Shown: piece after piece, positions 34,863-44,745 of the stretch | How the letters are laid out: each line of letters begins with the position of its first letter | Position numbering within the stretch: position 1 is the first letter of the stretch | Assembly: GCA_026936335.1 (NCBI GenBank) | Contig: JAPMXV010000025.1 | Coordinates: forward strand, 62,001-126,000 | Direction of reading: 5' to 3' | Origin: Mantamonas sphyraenae | Lineage: Eukaryota > CRuMs > Mantamonadidae | DNA: 64,000 nucleotides | Translations under genes and position numbers: made by a program | The notes under the pieces: model-generated | Told to the model about the DNA's origin: nothing | The model's database searches: none | Seen by the model: the letters and a program-made list of their open reading frames with translations, nothing else

Positions 34863-37407
34863 TCAGCCCTTGACCTCTGCCTCGAGGAGGTCGTCCAAGT
34901 CGACGTCTGCCGGATCGAGGTCTGTGCAAAAGGCGCGTGGGAAGCAGCCGAGTTGCAACGAGGCGTCGTTCTTGTCAAAGCCCACCAGCCAATCGTCGTT
35001 CTCGTCGCACACGCAGTAGATGTTGCCTGGTACCAATTGCAGCTCATCGTCAGCCGAAGGGTCAAAGTCAAAGTCTGCCTGCACGACACGGATGATCTCC
35101 AAGGCGTCGTCGTCGTCGTTGTTGTTGTCGTCGTTGTCGTTGTCTGCGGCCGCCGCTTCTCCCTCGTGGCTGTGCTCACTGGCACTGTATCCACCCAAGG
35201 ATTGAGTGTCGTCTGCTCCTGCGTCGCTGGAGGCGTAGATGACCGCACTGGCAAGGGAATCTGCAATGGAGTCGATGCCAGACAAGGCCGCCGCATGGTC
35301 CTCCTGCTCGTCCCCAAGTGCCTCCGCCGCCGCCGACGTCGTCGTGTCCTGTTCAAACCGTTCTGTGACCTCCACGTAGTTGGACGGGAATGTGCCTGTG
35401 TGCCACTCCCTGCCAACGACACGGCCAATCCACCAGCCCTCGTGCTCCATGTTGGTCACCTCCACCGCATCGCCCTCGTTGAACGTCAGCTCTGAATCGT
35501 CCGCCGCCTCGTAGGAGTGCAACACGCGTGCCATGGCCACGGTGGGGTCTCGTTCACCCGCGGCTGCTGCCCCTTGTTCACCGTCGCTGTCGCCGCCTCC
35601 CACACTGCCGGCCAGCGCACTGCTGCTGCTGTCTGTGCTTGCGGTGCGCGACAACATGGAGGAAGGAGAGAGAGGAGGAGGAGGAGGAGGAGGAGGAGGA
35701 GGAGGATGCAGAGACGGGTGCGTTGCGCAAGGCCTCTGTTTCTGCCTCGCCAAAGTATCTGCTCTCACGGCGTCCCTGGACACGATGGATGCAGGCAATC
35801 CAATCGCGCATTTCCTGTTCTGTTTTGGCACAGAGAAAGTACTTTTGTGTGTGTGTGTCGATCACAAAGCAGTTCTTCTTCTTGACCTTCTCCTCGGCAA
35901 TCTCCACGGTGGCGCCACTCAGGGGCACCCCCTTGATGGCCTCTGTGCTCTCGGGTGTCTTGTAATAATACAACGCCGTGCCCTGGCACTGGAACCAGCG
36001 GGACTTCCAATTCTTGACCAGATGGCCGCGTTTGCTGAGCCATCCCTGCTTGGCAATGGCCTTGCTTGCATCCTCGCCCTCCACCTGCATGCTCTTGCGT
36101 GCACTCTTGCTCAGGGTGGCACGCACACCGGCGGTGGTGTACGCCTCGTACTTGACGGTGAGGTGTGCCTCGTTGCCCGTGGCACGTGCCGCAACAAAGG
36201 CAGCCTGATCCGCCGCCACATCGATTGCCTCTGAGGTGCGCACCATGTTCACACGCATGGTGTGGTGTGCCTCTGCCGACAACGCGTGGTGTTCCGACAC
36301 CTTGCGCAACACAGCCTGTGTGCGTTCCACACGCGCGGCATCCATGCTCTCAAACCGATCCAACGCACTGCCCAGGCTACTCTCGTACGCAGGCTGGCCC
36401 TGATTCTTGATCTCATCCACCTTGGCACGGTACTCCTCGTCCGCCGCCTTTGCCTGTTCACGCGTGCTGGCCAACGACGCCGTCAGCTTCTCCTGCTTCT
36501 TGGGATCGTCCACCACCTGTTGCAGCTGGCTCTCCAACGAGTCACAGTCCAGCATGAGTTTGAAGTATCGTTCCTGCAACTTGCGGTACGACGACAGAAT
36601 CTTGTTTTTGTCCTCAATCGCCTGCTGCGTGGTTTTGATCAGCGCCTTTTGGTCCACCGTCTGATCGCGCTGGTAGTCCTGCAGCTCCTTCTGTGCAGCT
36701 GCAAGCTTGTCTGCCAGCGCAGTGTGCTTCTCTGCCAACGTGGCTGTCTCCTGCTTCAGTGTCACCACGGCATCCCACAGAGATCTGAATCCAAAGGGAG
36801 GTGCCGGGACGTGTCAGCTCTCTGCACCATGGCACAGCGTTGCATCGACGTTTTCTCGTCTCTGGTCCATCTGTGGTCATGACCTACCCTTCCTCCAGCT
36901 CGCCGCTGGTACTGCTCTTGGCCAGCTTGGCCAGCGCCTGCGGTCGGGAGAGACGGGTGGAGAAGGAAGAAAACCCGGGTTTGGGAGGGTCAGTCGTTAT
37001 CCAAAACGAAGAAAGGGCGCCTACGGTTGTTGGGTGGGCACACGAGGGAATACACGGGCGCGAGTGGAGTGCTGGACCACATGTGTACACCTACCTTTGC
37101 ATACTGGGTTTCGATGTTGTTGCGTTCGTTCAGGTAGCGGCAAAGTTCGTTTGTGGTGTTGCCGCCTTGGGTCATCACGCGGGCCACCACCACCTGGAAG
37201 CCATTGTCTCCCTGCACAAAACACATCATCATACAGACACACGTGTGGACAACATCCGGACGGGGGTTCAGGAAAGGGGAGTGGATGCGTGAGTGGGAGA
37301 GGGAGAAAGGGGGGGGGGAGCTTGGGAGGGGATGGTGGCAAACGGGGGTGGGAAGGGGACCAATGACAGGGTGTGCCACCTACAAAGAAATTGGCTTTGT
37401 AGCTCAT
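34863..37407 (-). CDS. F-BAR / PH / tandem SH3 membrane-curvature adaptor
   Basis: Exons 37407-37384 (MSYKANFF), 37211-37095, 36937-36888 and 36784-34863; phases agree. Residues 1 to about 290 form an F-BAR domain: GDNGFQVVVARVMTQGGNTT, LCRYLNERNNIETQYAKALAKL, then long helices. A PH domain follows (about 310-400: KQGWLSKRGHLVKNWKSRWF ... EQEMRDWIACIHRV), a Ser-rich linker, SH3-1 (about 460-515: ARVLHSYEAADDSELTFNEG ... EGWWIGRV, FPSNYVEV), an acidic Asp/Asn linker and SH3-2 (about 620-675: QADFDFDPSADDELQLVPG, DDWLVGFD, FPRAFC). F-BAR proteins bend PI(4,5)P2 membranes; the SH3s would recruit dynamin or WASP-type partners in endocytosis. The exon lengths sum to one base over a multiple of three; the extra base lies in or beside the GGA run 35676-35704, where the frame changes. 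About 700 residues. Confidence 0.85.
35676..35704. repeat. GGA trinucleotide run (polySer-coding on minus strand)
   Basis: Lies in the linker between the PH domain and the first SH3; the reading frame of the gene changes across it. Confidence 0.85.
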
Positions 37408-37503
37408 GAGGGCGTGTGTGTTTGTGGGACGACCAAAGCCGTCGTTGGATGGGTGGGGAGTTGTTTGGTTGACACAGCGCTTCGGCTGCCAGTGCAACAG
37501 GAC
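37408..37503. promoter_or_regulatory. Short bidirectional promoter
   Basis: 96 bases between the F-BAR gene start (minus) and the LYR gene start (plus). Confidence 0.35.
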
Positions 37504-38000
37504 ATGAGCTCACGGGAGGCACTCGGATTGTACAGAGGGCTCATGCGTGAGGCGCGCAACATGCCCACCATCAACAGGCGTGTGTACTTGGTGCGCAAGA
37601 TCCGCGAGGAGTTTCGGTTGCATCAGAGGAAGCGGACGTGGAGCGGGTGGAGCTCCGCCTGGAGTAGGTGGCCATTGCCGTTGCTCTGCGCCTTTACACA
37701 CACGCGCACACACTCACACTCATCCCCGTGTGCGTGGTCACATGCACGCTGTGCGTCTGTGCTGCTCTCTGCAGCCTTGCACGGACTCATCTCGACACGT
37801 TGCAGCTGCAGGGCAACTACCTGCGCGACCTGTTTGGCCGCAACGACCTGGATTCCGTCAAAATGGACGCTCCGCTGCGCATCAACGACTACATGCGTGC
37901 CAAGGACATCCTGGACGAGGAGGAGCAGCAGGCCGAGGCGGAACGGAGGGCACTCACGGCCGTGGAGCGAGCCAAAAAGAAGCTGGACCCGTTTGGGTGA
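37504..38000 (+). CDS. LYR-motif mitochondrial protein, ISD11/LYRM4-like
   Basis: Two exons, 37504-37663 and 37775-38000; donor GTAGGT, acceptor CTGCAG. Starts MSSREALGLYRGLMREARNM with the L-Y-R tripeptide, then RRVYLVRKIREEFRLH, which follows the ISD11 pattern ALYR..LRE......YR.Y..RRIRD.FR. LYR proteins bind the acyl carrier protein and stabilise partners such as the NFS1 desulfurase or respiratory complexes in mitochondria. The rest (THLDTLQLQGNYLRDLFG, then an acidic and basic helical tail ending KKKLDPFG) is longer than in human LYRM4. Near 37625-37630 one base appears to be missing: the frame that continues EEADVERVELRL fits the splice donor in phase with exon 2. The exact LYRM subfamily is uncertain. 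Confidence 0.7.
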
Positions 38001-38069
38001 AGATTGGAATGAATGAACGGTGGCATGAACATGGGTGATGGGTGGGATGATGAAAGAGCACAGAGACAG

Positions 38070-38087
38070 AAAAAACAAAAAAAAAAA
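38070..38087 (-). terminator. Pol III termination tract of the tRNA gene
   Basis: On the minus strand, three bases after the tRNA 3' end there is a run of 11 T, one G and 6 T, a strong RNA polymerase III stop. Confidence 0.85.
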
Positions 38088-38090
38088 GCT

Positions 38091-38163
38091 AGAGCGCGAC
38101 GGGACTCGAACCCGCAACCTTTTGAGCCGAAATCAAATGCGCTATCCATTGCGCCACGCGCCC
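38091..38163 (-). tRNA. tRNA-Arg (anticodon UCG)
   Basis: Read on the minus strand from 38163. Acceptor GGGCGCG pairs with CGCGCTC (38092-38098, one G-U). The D arm is GCGC/GCGC; the anticodon stem TTTGA/TCAAA encloses loop TTTCGGC with anticodon TCG (38128-38130), reading CGA. The T arm is GCGGG-TTCGAGT-CCCGT. A box TGGCGCAATGG and B box GGTTCGAGTCC are intact, so Pol III internal promoters are present. No intron. 73 bases including the discriminator. It sits alone between the LYR and TBCC genes, which converge on it. Confidence 0.95.
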
Positions 38164-38250
38164 AGTCGGGCGTTACACCGGCTGTGTTGGGCCGCGGCAA
38201 ACATTATGAGGAACGGTGTGCGCATTGCGCATTTTTCTCTTGCGACCACG

Positions 38251-39459
38251 TCAGTACTCCTCGTCTTCTGCATCGTCTTCTGGGAGCGTCCACACGTCCC
38301 CCACGGCCACATGGGCGGCGTCCACTTGTGCATCCAAGTCAATTTCGGCAGCTTCGGTGTCCGTGTCGACTGCGAGTCGCCAGTTGGGGCTCTGCTGGCT
38401 GCGGAGCCAGCGAAAGTCCTGCACGTCTTTGTACAGCTGCGAGTCCACCTGTTGGTTGGCGGCCGCAAAGTGGGAGTCTCGGTCTGCGTAGTGGACACGG
38501 TAGGGCGCAAACACGAGGGTGTCGCAGTGCTCGATGATGGGCTTGCTCTTCATGGCTAGCTGGAACAAGCACTGGTGGCTGTCGTGGATGCGCATCTGAC
38601 GCACACCCAGGGCAAACACGCACTCCTGCGCCTCCTGCATGTGCACAGAGCCGTCTACAGGGCCTGCCAGCAACCTGCATTGGCGCACTCTATCCACACG
38701 CACGGCTGTGGGCACGCAGCGAAACACCAGCGTCGCCTCTTGCACACGCGTCACCATCACATCCATGCCTGCCACCACAGCTGCGTCGGCCTCCCACACC
38801 TCTCCCTTGCCCACGATGGCATAGCCGCCCTCCTCGGCGCCGAGTGCCTCGACCACCGCCTGCGACCCCGTGACCAGGAATGCACCGCCCAGCAGTTCCT
38901 TCTCTACATCTGTGTGGTTGCTACTCGAGTCTGTGGAAGCCGGTTGGGAATCGGAGGCATTGGAAGAGGAGGAGGTGGAGGTGGAGGTGGACGTTGCGCT
39001 GGCTTCCTTCTTCTTGCGCGCCTCCTCCTTTTGCTTGCGACGCGCACGAAAGGAAAACTTGGGTTTGGGCATGTGACGTGCACGGCAATCGGTCACGGCC
39101 TGTTGCAGCTCTGTGATCTGTTCCTGAGCCAGACGCAGGTCGTAGCTGGGCAGGAACAAAACGGCATCGTTCACCACCTGCTGTGCCTCCTCCATCTTTG
39201 CCCCAACGGCGTCCATGTGACTCACCACCTCCTCTCCTTGCATCTCCTCCACAGCCTCCATCATCTCACGCACCTCTTGCTTCACAAGGCCAAACGCGCG
39301 CGCAAACGCCGCAATCGACTCCTCGGGCGACTTGTCCTTCTCTGCCTCCTCACGCGCCGCTTGCCGCTTTGCATTCCGTTCCAGAATCGACGCTTGCAGC
39401 TTTGCCTCCACCTGTGCCTTCTTCTCTGCATACAGCTGCGCTTCTTCGTCGTCGCTCAT
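38251..39459 (-). CDS. TBCC: Tubulin-folding cofactor C
   Basis: Intronless, about 402 residues from MSDDEEAQLYAEKKAQVEAK (an in-frame ATG lies five codons upstream). The N-terminal helical region (about 1-130, spectrin-like tubulin-binding bundle in the family) leads to a KPKFSFRARRKQKEE basic stretch and Ser/Thr-rich linker, then the C-terminal beta-helix TBCC/CARP domain: VFRCVPTAVRVDRVRQCRLL, GPVDGSVHMQEAQECVFALG, VRQMRIHDSHQCLFQLAM, KSKPIIEHCDTLVFAPY, and VQDFRWLRSQQSPNWRL. The Arg of QMRIHDSH corresponds to the arginine finger that makes TBCC a GTPase activator for beta-tubulin in the TBCC-TBCD-TBCE complex. All hallmarks are intact and the frame is unbroken. Confidence 0.95.
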   Translation of the reverse strand: MSDDEEAQLYAEKKAQVEAKLQASILERNAKRQAAREEAEKDKSPEESIAAFARAFGLVKQEVREMMEAVEEMQGEEVVSHMDAVGAKMEEAQQVVNDAVLFLPSYDLRLAQEQITELQQAVTDCRARHMPKPKFSFRARRKQKEEARKKKEASATSTSTSTSSSSNASDSQPASTDSSSNHTDVEKELLGGAFLVTGSQAVVEALGAEEGGYAIVGKGEVWEADAAVVAGMDVMVTRVQEATLVFRCVPTAVRVDRVRQCRLLAGPVDGSVHMQEAQECVFALGVRQMRIHDSHQCLFQLAMKSKPIIEHCDTLVFAPYRVHYADRDSHFAAANQQVDSQLYKDVQDFRWLRSQQSPNWRLAVDTDTEAAEIDLDAQVDAAHVAVGDVWTLPEDDAEDEEY

Positions 39460-39471
39460 TTTGTTGTTGAT

Positions 39472-39600
39472 CACTCACTCACTCACTCACGCACAATCCG
39501 TTGGGTGCCCACGCGCATCCGAATCGTCAGGTATGCATGAGGGGGGGGGGGGGGGAGGGGGTTTGATGGGCATCGTGGGGAAGGGGGGGGTGGGCATGCA
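39472..39600. repeat. ACTC microsatellite and long poly-G run
   Basis: ACTC units at 39472-39488 just upstream of TBCC, and at 39541-39560 a run of 15 G followed by more G blocks. Both are slippage-prone. Confidence 0.85.
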
Positions 39601-39660
39601 TGTGAATTGGCACCCGCAACTGTGGCAACAGCAACACCACTGCAGGCATCATCAATGTGA

Positions 39661-42600
39661 GTGAGTGGATGGGTGTCATGGTGTGTGGAACCATGTTCGA
39701 GTCCCATCTCCCCTCCCCCCCTTCCCCCCGCGTCCTTGGTGAGCCATGCCGCCGCGGGATTCAACGCTGACAATGACACGGATTACAGGAATGGCCTCGG
39801 CTACAGCTTCGGGCTGGGATCCAGCGACGAGGACGAGGCGTTGGACTTTGGCAGCAAGGCATCGAGCAAGAAGAAGGGCAAGAAGAAAGGGAAGAAGGAC
39901 AAGAAGAAGCGCAAGGGCCGGTCGTCGTCGTCGTCGGATGCGCGAGCCAGCGGCAAGGGTGCCGTTACAGAGATTTGGCGCGCGGACGGCGGAGGCGGCG
40001 GTAGCAGCGTGGGCAGTGCGGGAGGCGACGGCGGAGGCCTTCAATTTGGTGTCAGCAAGGCCAAGAAGAAGAAACGTGGAGGGACGGTGGACTATGCGGC
40101 GGCGGCAGCACGTTTCGGCGGAGGGAATTCGTCCTTGGGTGGCAGCAAGGTGAGCTTTGCCGACGCCGGCCCGGGAGCCAAGGCTACGAAAACGTCGTAT
40201 GCCATGGACAAGGCATCGTCGTACCTGGGTGGCACGGGGAGTCACAGCGATGCACGTCCGGCCAGCCGGGGACGACGCAGTGCACGGAAGGAGATTCCGG
40301 AAGACCTTGACGCGGCGTTGGAGGACAGCAGCGACGAAGAGGTGGACGGGCGCCAGGATCTGGCATCCAGTCTGGGGGCCACTGTGTATCGGTCAAACAC
40401 GGGTCGCAAGGCATTGGATGCGCTGGAGGAGGATATGATGTTTGGCAGCGGGGCTGTGGGGCAGCCGGATTCGGCGACGGTGACGACCACGGCCAAGCCT
40501 GTGTTTGGAGACTACGAGTTTGGCAGCAGCAACAAGTACAGGCAACCAGCAGGCAGCAAGCAAGCAAAGAGTGAGGATGATGACGATGATGATGAGGATG
40601 AGGAGGATGCGTACCACGGATACGGGAAAGGACACAAGCCGTTAAAGTCCAACGCATCGACACATTCGCTGACGCGGTCGGTGGCACATGCGTCGTATGG
40701 AGATGATGATGAGGAGGATGACGATGAGATGGGATACACACAGCTGGATTGGGGGGACATGGAGGACGAGATGGAGGGGATGATGTTTGGCCGAGGGTCA
40801 GAGACGTTGTACACGGAGGCCACGGGCAAGGCGGGAGGAGGAGGAGGAGGAACACGTACCAACAACAACACCAGTGGTGGGAAGAGTCAACAGCGGTGGT
40901 TTGACGCCGATCCCGTGGCCAAGGTGGTGGTGAATGATCGTCGTGAGGATGATGATGTTGATGATGACGATGACATGGATGGGTTCTTTGATGAGGACGA
41001 GGATGAGGAGGAGGACTACTTTGACGACTTTGACGCAGCCGGGTACGGTCGTGCTGGGGCAGCGCCGGTGACACGCGGGGTTGTGGAGGAGGAGAAGCCA
41101 GAGGAGGAGTCAAAGAAGGTGGACGACGATGACTATGATTACTACGCGAGCGTGTTTGATCGCTTCCAGGGCCAGGTGGTGGAGGACGAGTACGAGTTGC
41201 CGCAGGTGAAGTACGACGAGTATGAAATCGAGGGCGAGGACGAGGGAGTGGTGGTGCCCAAGCAGCAACAGGTGGACGTGGATGTGGATGCACAGGACGA
41301 TGGCACAGGTGGATCCAAGGAGGAGGAGAGGAGGAGGATGTGAATCGCAGCGTGTTGGCACAGCTGGAGGATGACGATGCGTTCTTCAAGCAGATGGAGG
41401 AGGAGGAAGAAGGGGCGGAGGAGAGTGGAAAGGTGGAAACGGTCGTGTTTGACAGCGATAGCGACAGTGACGGCGTGGTGTTTGGGAACGGGGACGGGCA
41501 CGTCACGTTTGGTGCATTGCCCGAGGACAAGGACAACAAAGAGACAGTGGCGGTGGAGCAGGAAGAGAGGAGGAGGAGGAATACGGCGATGATTTCGTGG
41601 ACGAGGCAGAGCTGGAGGCACAGGTAAAGGCGGAGCAAAAGGCACAGGCAGAGGCAGCTGCAAAGAAGGCAGAGGCAGAGGCAGAGGAGGCAGAGAGACG
41701 TCGCAAGCGGGAGGCATGGGAGGAGGAGCGGGAACGGCAGCAGGCAGAGTTGGAGTTGGCACGCAAGCGGCAGGAGATGGAACTGGAGGCAGCACGCAAG
41801 CGGCAGGAGATGGAACTGGAAATGGAGCGCAAGAAGCTGGAGCTGGCCAAGGCCAAGCGTCAGATGGAGGAGGAGATGGAGGAGGAGCGCAAACGGAAAC
41901 AGGCGGCGCTGCAGTCGATGTTTGGAGGGGATGAGGATGAGGAGGAGGAGGGAGGAGGAAGCGGCCGAAGAGGTGATTGAGGATGACGAGGAGGCACAGC
42001 GGGTGGCTGGGAAGAAGGTGGCGTGGGGAGGGGAGCAGCAGGGACAGGAGCAGCAGGGACGGACAGCAGCAGCAGCAGCAGCAGGGACAGCAGGGACAGC
42101 AGGGACAGCAGTGGGCGTGGCAGACACCGCCCGCTCAGATGATGGCGGGTGCGGGAGGTGGACCGGGTGCGGGACCGCCGATGTGGTCGCCGTACGCTAT
42201 GCCCATGTCTGCTGGCCCCGGGTATGGAATGATGTACCCCATGCATCCGATGCAGCAGGCGTATCAGACTCCACCTGCGTATGGGTACGGGTACATGGGC
42301 GCGCCAGCGTATGCCGGGAACCCGGATCCGTTTGCAAGTCCCGTGGCCTACCACACGGCAAGCAACATCATGCGCACGCTGCGTGCGGAACAGCGCTTGC
42401 GCAACAGTCGTGTGGGCAACGTGCAGGCGGGCGCCGCACGCGAGGCGTGGGCAACGTCACCGTCGTCGTCGGCGAGGGGCGGCAAGGTGAGTGATCAGGA
42501 AACGGCGCAGGCGGCGGAAAAGGAGAAGGAGGAGGAGCAGGAGGAGGACGCAGGGCAGGGAAAGGGGCAGGCAAGGAGAACATCGATCATCGGGATGTGT

Positions 42601-42977
42601 ACATGCAACAGACAGCGTTGCGTGATGAACTGGCAGAGCTGCGTGACAAGCTGGAGGAGATGAGCGAGGCGAGCGCACAGGTGGACGACGTGCAGGGCGC
42701 CCTGTCGGCCACACTGCACATGCGCACGTCGGAGCGGCTGTTTCGACGCCACATGGCCCTGGTGGAAGACTTTATCGAGCAGACACGCCTGCTGGTGCGT
42801 TCAGCTCCCCAGCTGCCTCAGCAACAGCAGCAGCAGCAGGGTGTGACGGGAAGCAGCAGCGGCGGCGGCAACACGAATGCAAGCGGAACTCGCCGCAGGA
42901 AGAAAAAGGCGTACACAACGCTCAAAGGGACCAAGAAGGAGATGAAGCGCATCAGGAAGAGGGCGCTGGCCACCTGA
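39661..42977 (+). CDS. Acidic low-complexity protein with Lys-rich, coiled-coil and Gly/Pro/Tyr segments; frame-broken
   Basis: The start is unresolved; a coding exon clearly begins by about 39790 (NGLGYSFGLGSSDEDEALDF). Segments in order: Lys-rich (KKKGKKKGKKDKKKRKG), Ser/Gly, several Asp/Glu clusters up to 41120, VFDRFQGQVVEDEYELPQV, a charged single-helix-like stretch (41620-41930, repeated ARKRQEMELE), Gln repeats (42061-42110), a Pro/Tyr/Met-rich part (PPMWSPYAMPMSAGPGYGMM), a helical segment (MQQTALRDELAELRDKLEEM) and a basic end (KGTKKEMKRIRKRALAT). Five one-base breaks are needed, near 41328, 41567, 41950, 42060 and 42564, almost all in GAG or CAG repeats. The parts are coherent in composition and order, so I read one gene in noisy sequence or a recent pseudogene. 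Family not recognised. Confidence 0.5.
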
Positions 42978-43619
42978 GTGGAGAATAGAAATAGAGAAAT
43001 AGAAAGGGATGGAGAGAGTGTGTTCATTGGTGGTGGGGGGAGGGGCTAGGGGGAGGGGGAGGGAGTGTGGACAGGAGTGTGGTGGTGGTGGGGCAGGGGG
43101 GAAAGGGGAAGAGGATGAGACATGCAGAAATCCTTTGTGGGGAGCGCAAGCAGACACGGCCACAGGAGAGGAAGGGAATGGAAAGGAATGTCAATGCCGC
43201 GCGAAACCGACAAGGTGTGTGCACAAAGCAATACCAGGCCAGTGATTAAGACGGTTGTCCCGCCACACGTCGCACGAGGGCGGCATGCGGGGAGGGAGTG
43301 CTTTCCGGACCACTCTGGAGCGGCTGCAAGCGGCACAACGGATCCCGAGAACGGGAACCCGCACGCACAGTCGCCCAGGTTCGCCACATCCACCGAGGCA
43401 GATGCGGCGTGGATGTCCGGTTGCGTGCAGCAAGACGCTGCACGACTTTTAACAGTTTATCTGGTGGCAACTGCGGCATGCTGGGCATGGCATGGAGGCC
43501 ACACGGGGGATTGGAGTGTAAGGTGGGTGATTGGGCGACGTGGATGCCATATGGGTGGGGGTGTGGTGCGCGGGGGAAGGCAGGGAAAAACACACCACAG
43601 AGGAGCACATAGCATCAGC
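42978..43619. other. Intergenic region, 640 bases
   Basis: Contains a G-rich block at 43022-43110. The Romo1-like frame stays open upstream to 43122, but the region has no coding-like composition. No RNA gene or repeat is seen. Confidence 0.45.
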
Positions 43620-44270
43620 ATGGCGTCGTCATCCAGCCACGAGATGGGCGAGGGGCACGTGCCCACATATTCGGACGAGGACCATTGGAAGCAGACTCAG
43701 GACGGGTACGGGGAGCCGCCGCACACGCACGACTACGGGGACATTCCCACGTACTCGGACCAGGACGCGTTTTACGGGGAACAGGACGACAACACGTACG
43801 TCACACCCGAGGGAGAGATTGTACAGCGGTTCGACAAGAAGCGCACCGAGGTGCCCAAGTTTGTGTTTATCCCAGACAAGACGCAGCCGCGGACCAACTG
43901 GCTGAACAGCATCACGGACAACAAATGCGGCCAGAGTCTGATCCTGGGCTCGACCATGGGCGCAGGGATCGGTCTGTCGATTGGGTTTGTGGGTGGCTTC
44001 CTTGCCGCACTGTTCTCTGGCCTTCCACGCTCAGAGATCCCTCGGTACACGGTGAAACGGGCGCTGCAGAGCGGCGGCTTCTTCACGTTTCTGCTGGCGA
44101 CTGCGTTTGGCCTGCGCTGTGACACTCTGCCACACAACACAGGCACGATCTATTCTCTGTACAACGGCGTCGGGGGTGGCGTTGTGTCACGTCATGATGT
44201 ACACACCAGTGTGTCAATTGTGACTTTGGAGGAGGAGGAGGAGGATTGGGAGGGGGAGGCGACGATGTGA
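43620..44270 (+). CDS. Romo1/Mgr2-family mitochondrial inner-membrane protein with long extensions
   Basis: 216 residues, start MASSSSHEMGEGHVPTYSDE. The N-terminus carries a tandem motif (HVPTYSDEDHWK, DIPTYSDQDAFYG). The core (CGQSLILGSTMGAGIGLSIG, FVGGFLAALFSGLPRSEIPR, TVKRALQSGGFFTFLLATAF, GLRCD) matches the Romo1/Mgr2 pattern of two glycine-zipper helices, a basic loop, QSGG and the C-terminal R-C. Yeast Mgr2 is a lateral gatekeeper of the TIM23 import channel; animal ROMO1 links to protein import and OPA1. Those are about 80-110 residues, so both the N-terminal about 85 residues and the acidic C-tail (LEEEEEDWEGEATM) are extra. The tail may come from reading into an unrecognised intron, since the family ends near GLRC. 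The 3' part from 43776 lies in the duplicated block. Confidence 0.75.
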   Translation: MASSSSHEMGEGHVPTYSDEDHWKQTQDGYGEPPHTHDYGDIPTYSDQDAFYGEQDDNTYVTPEGEIVQRFDKKRTEVPKFVFIPDKTQPRTNWLNSITDNKCGQSLILGSTMGAGIGLSIGFVGGFLAALFSGLPRSEIPRYTVKRALQSGGFFTFLLATAFGLRCDTLPHNTGTIYSLYNGVGGGVVSRHDVHTSVSIVTLEEEEEDWEGEATM

Positions 44271-44745
44271 TGATGATCAGGCGGGTGGTGGAGGGGGGGT
44301 GGGAGGGAGTGGGGAGGGAGGGGGGGGGTGTAGGGTGCACACAGGGAGTGGGGATGGGGTGGTGTGGTGTGGGAGGGTGGGATGGTAGGAGGACGGGGAG
44401 GATTTGGGTGGGAGAGGAGGGAAGTGGGTGGGGAAGGAGGGAGAGGGGCGAATGAATGGATGCTTGGGAATATGGTTGCGAGGTGAGTGGGGGCAGATTG
44501 TGCGGGGGGGGGCGTTGGAGGGAGGTGGGGAGGTGGATGCGTGGAGGGGTCCACCGGAACTTGGAAAGGAGACAAGGTTTGTTTTGGAGGGTGTGTGTGT
44601 GTGGGAACGGTGGTGGTGGTGGCGATGGATGGGTGGGGTGGAGTGAGGTGGGGAAGAGCGGGGGAGGGGTGGAAGGGGAAAGAGGGAAAGATGGGGGGAC
44701 ATCGGAGCGGGAGCTGACACGTGGGGCAGAACTGGTTGATCGATC
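44271..44745. other. G-rich purine-skewed spacer upstream of kinase 1
   Basis: 475 bases with many G3-G9 runs on the plus strand and few C; probable promoter and 5' leader of the kinase. G-quadruplex formation is plausible. Its counterpart is 51822-52274. Confidence 0.5.

Noticed and set aside
43122-43619. In-frame N-terminal extension of the Romo1-like gene
   Set aside because: Composition is non-coding and the MASSSSHEMGEG start has a better context.
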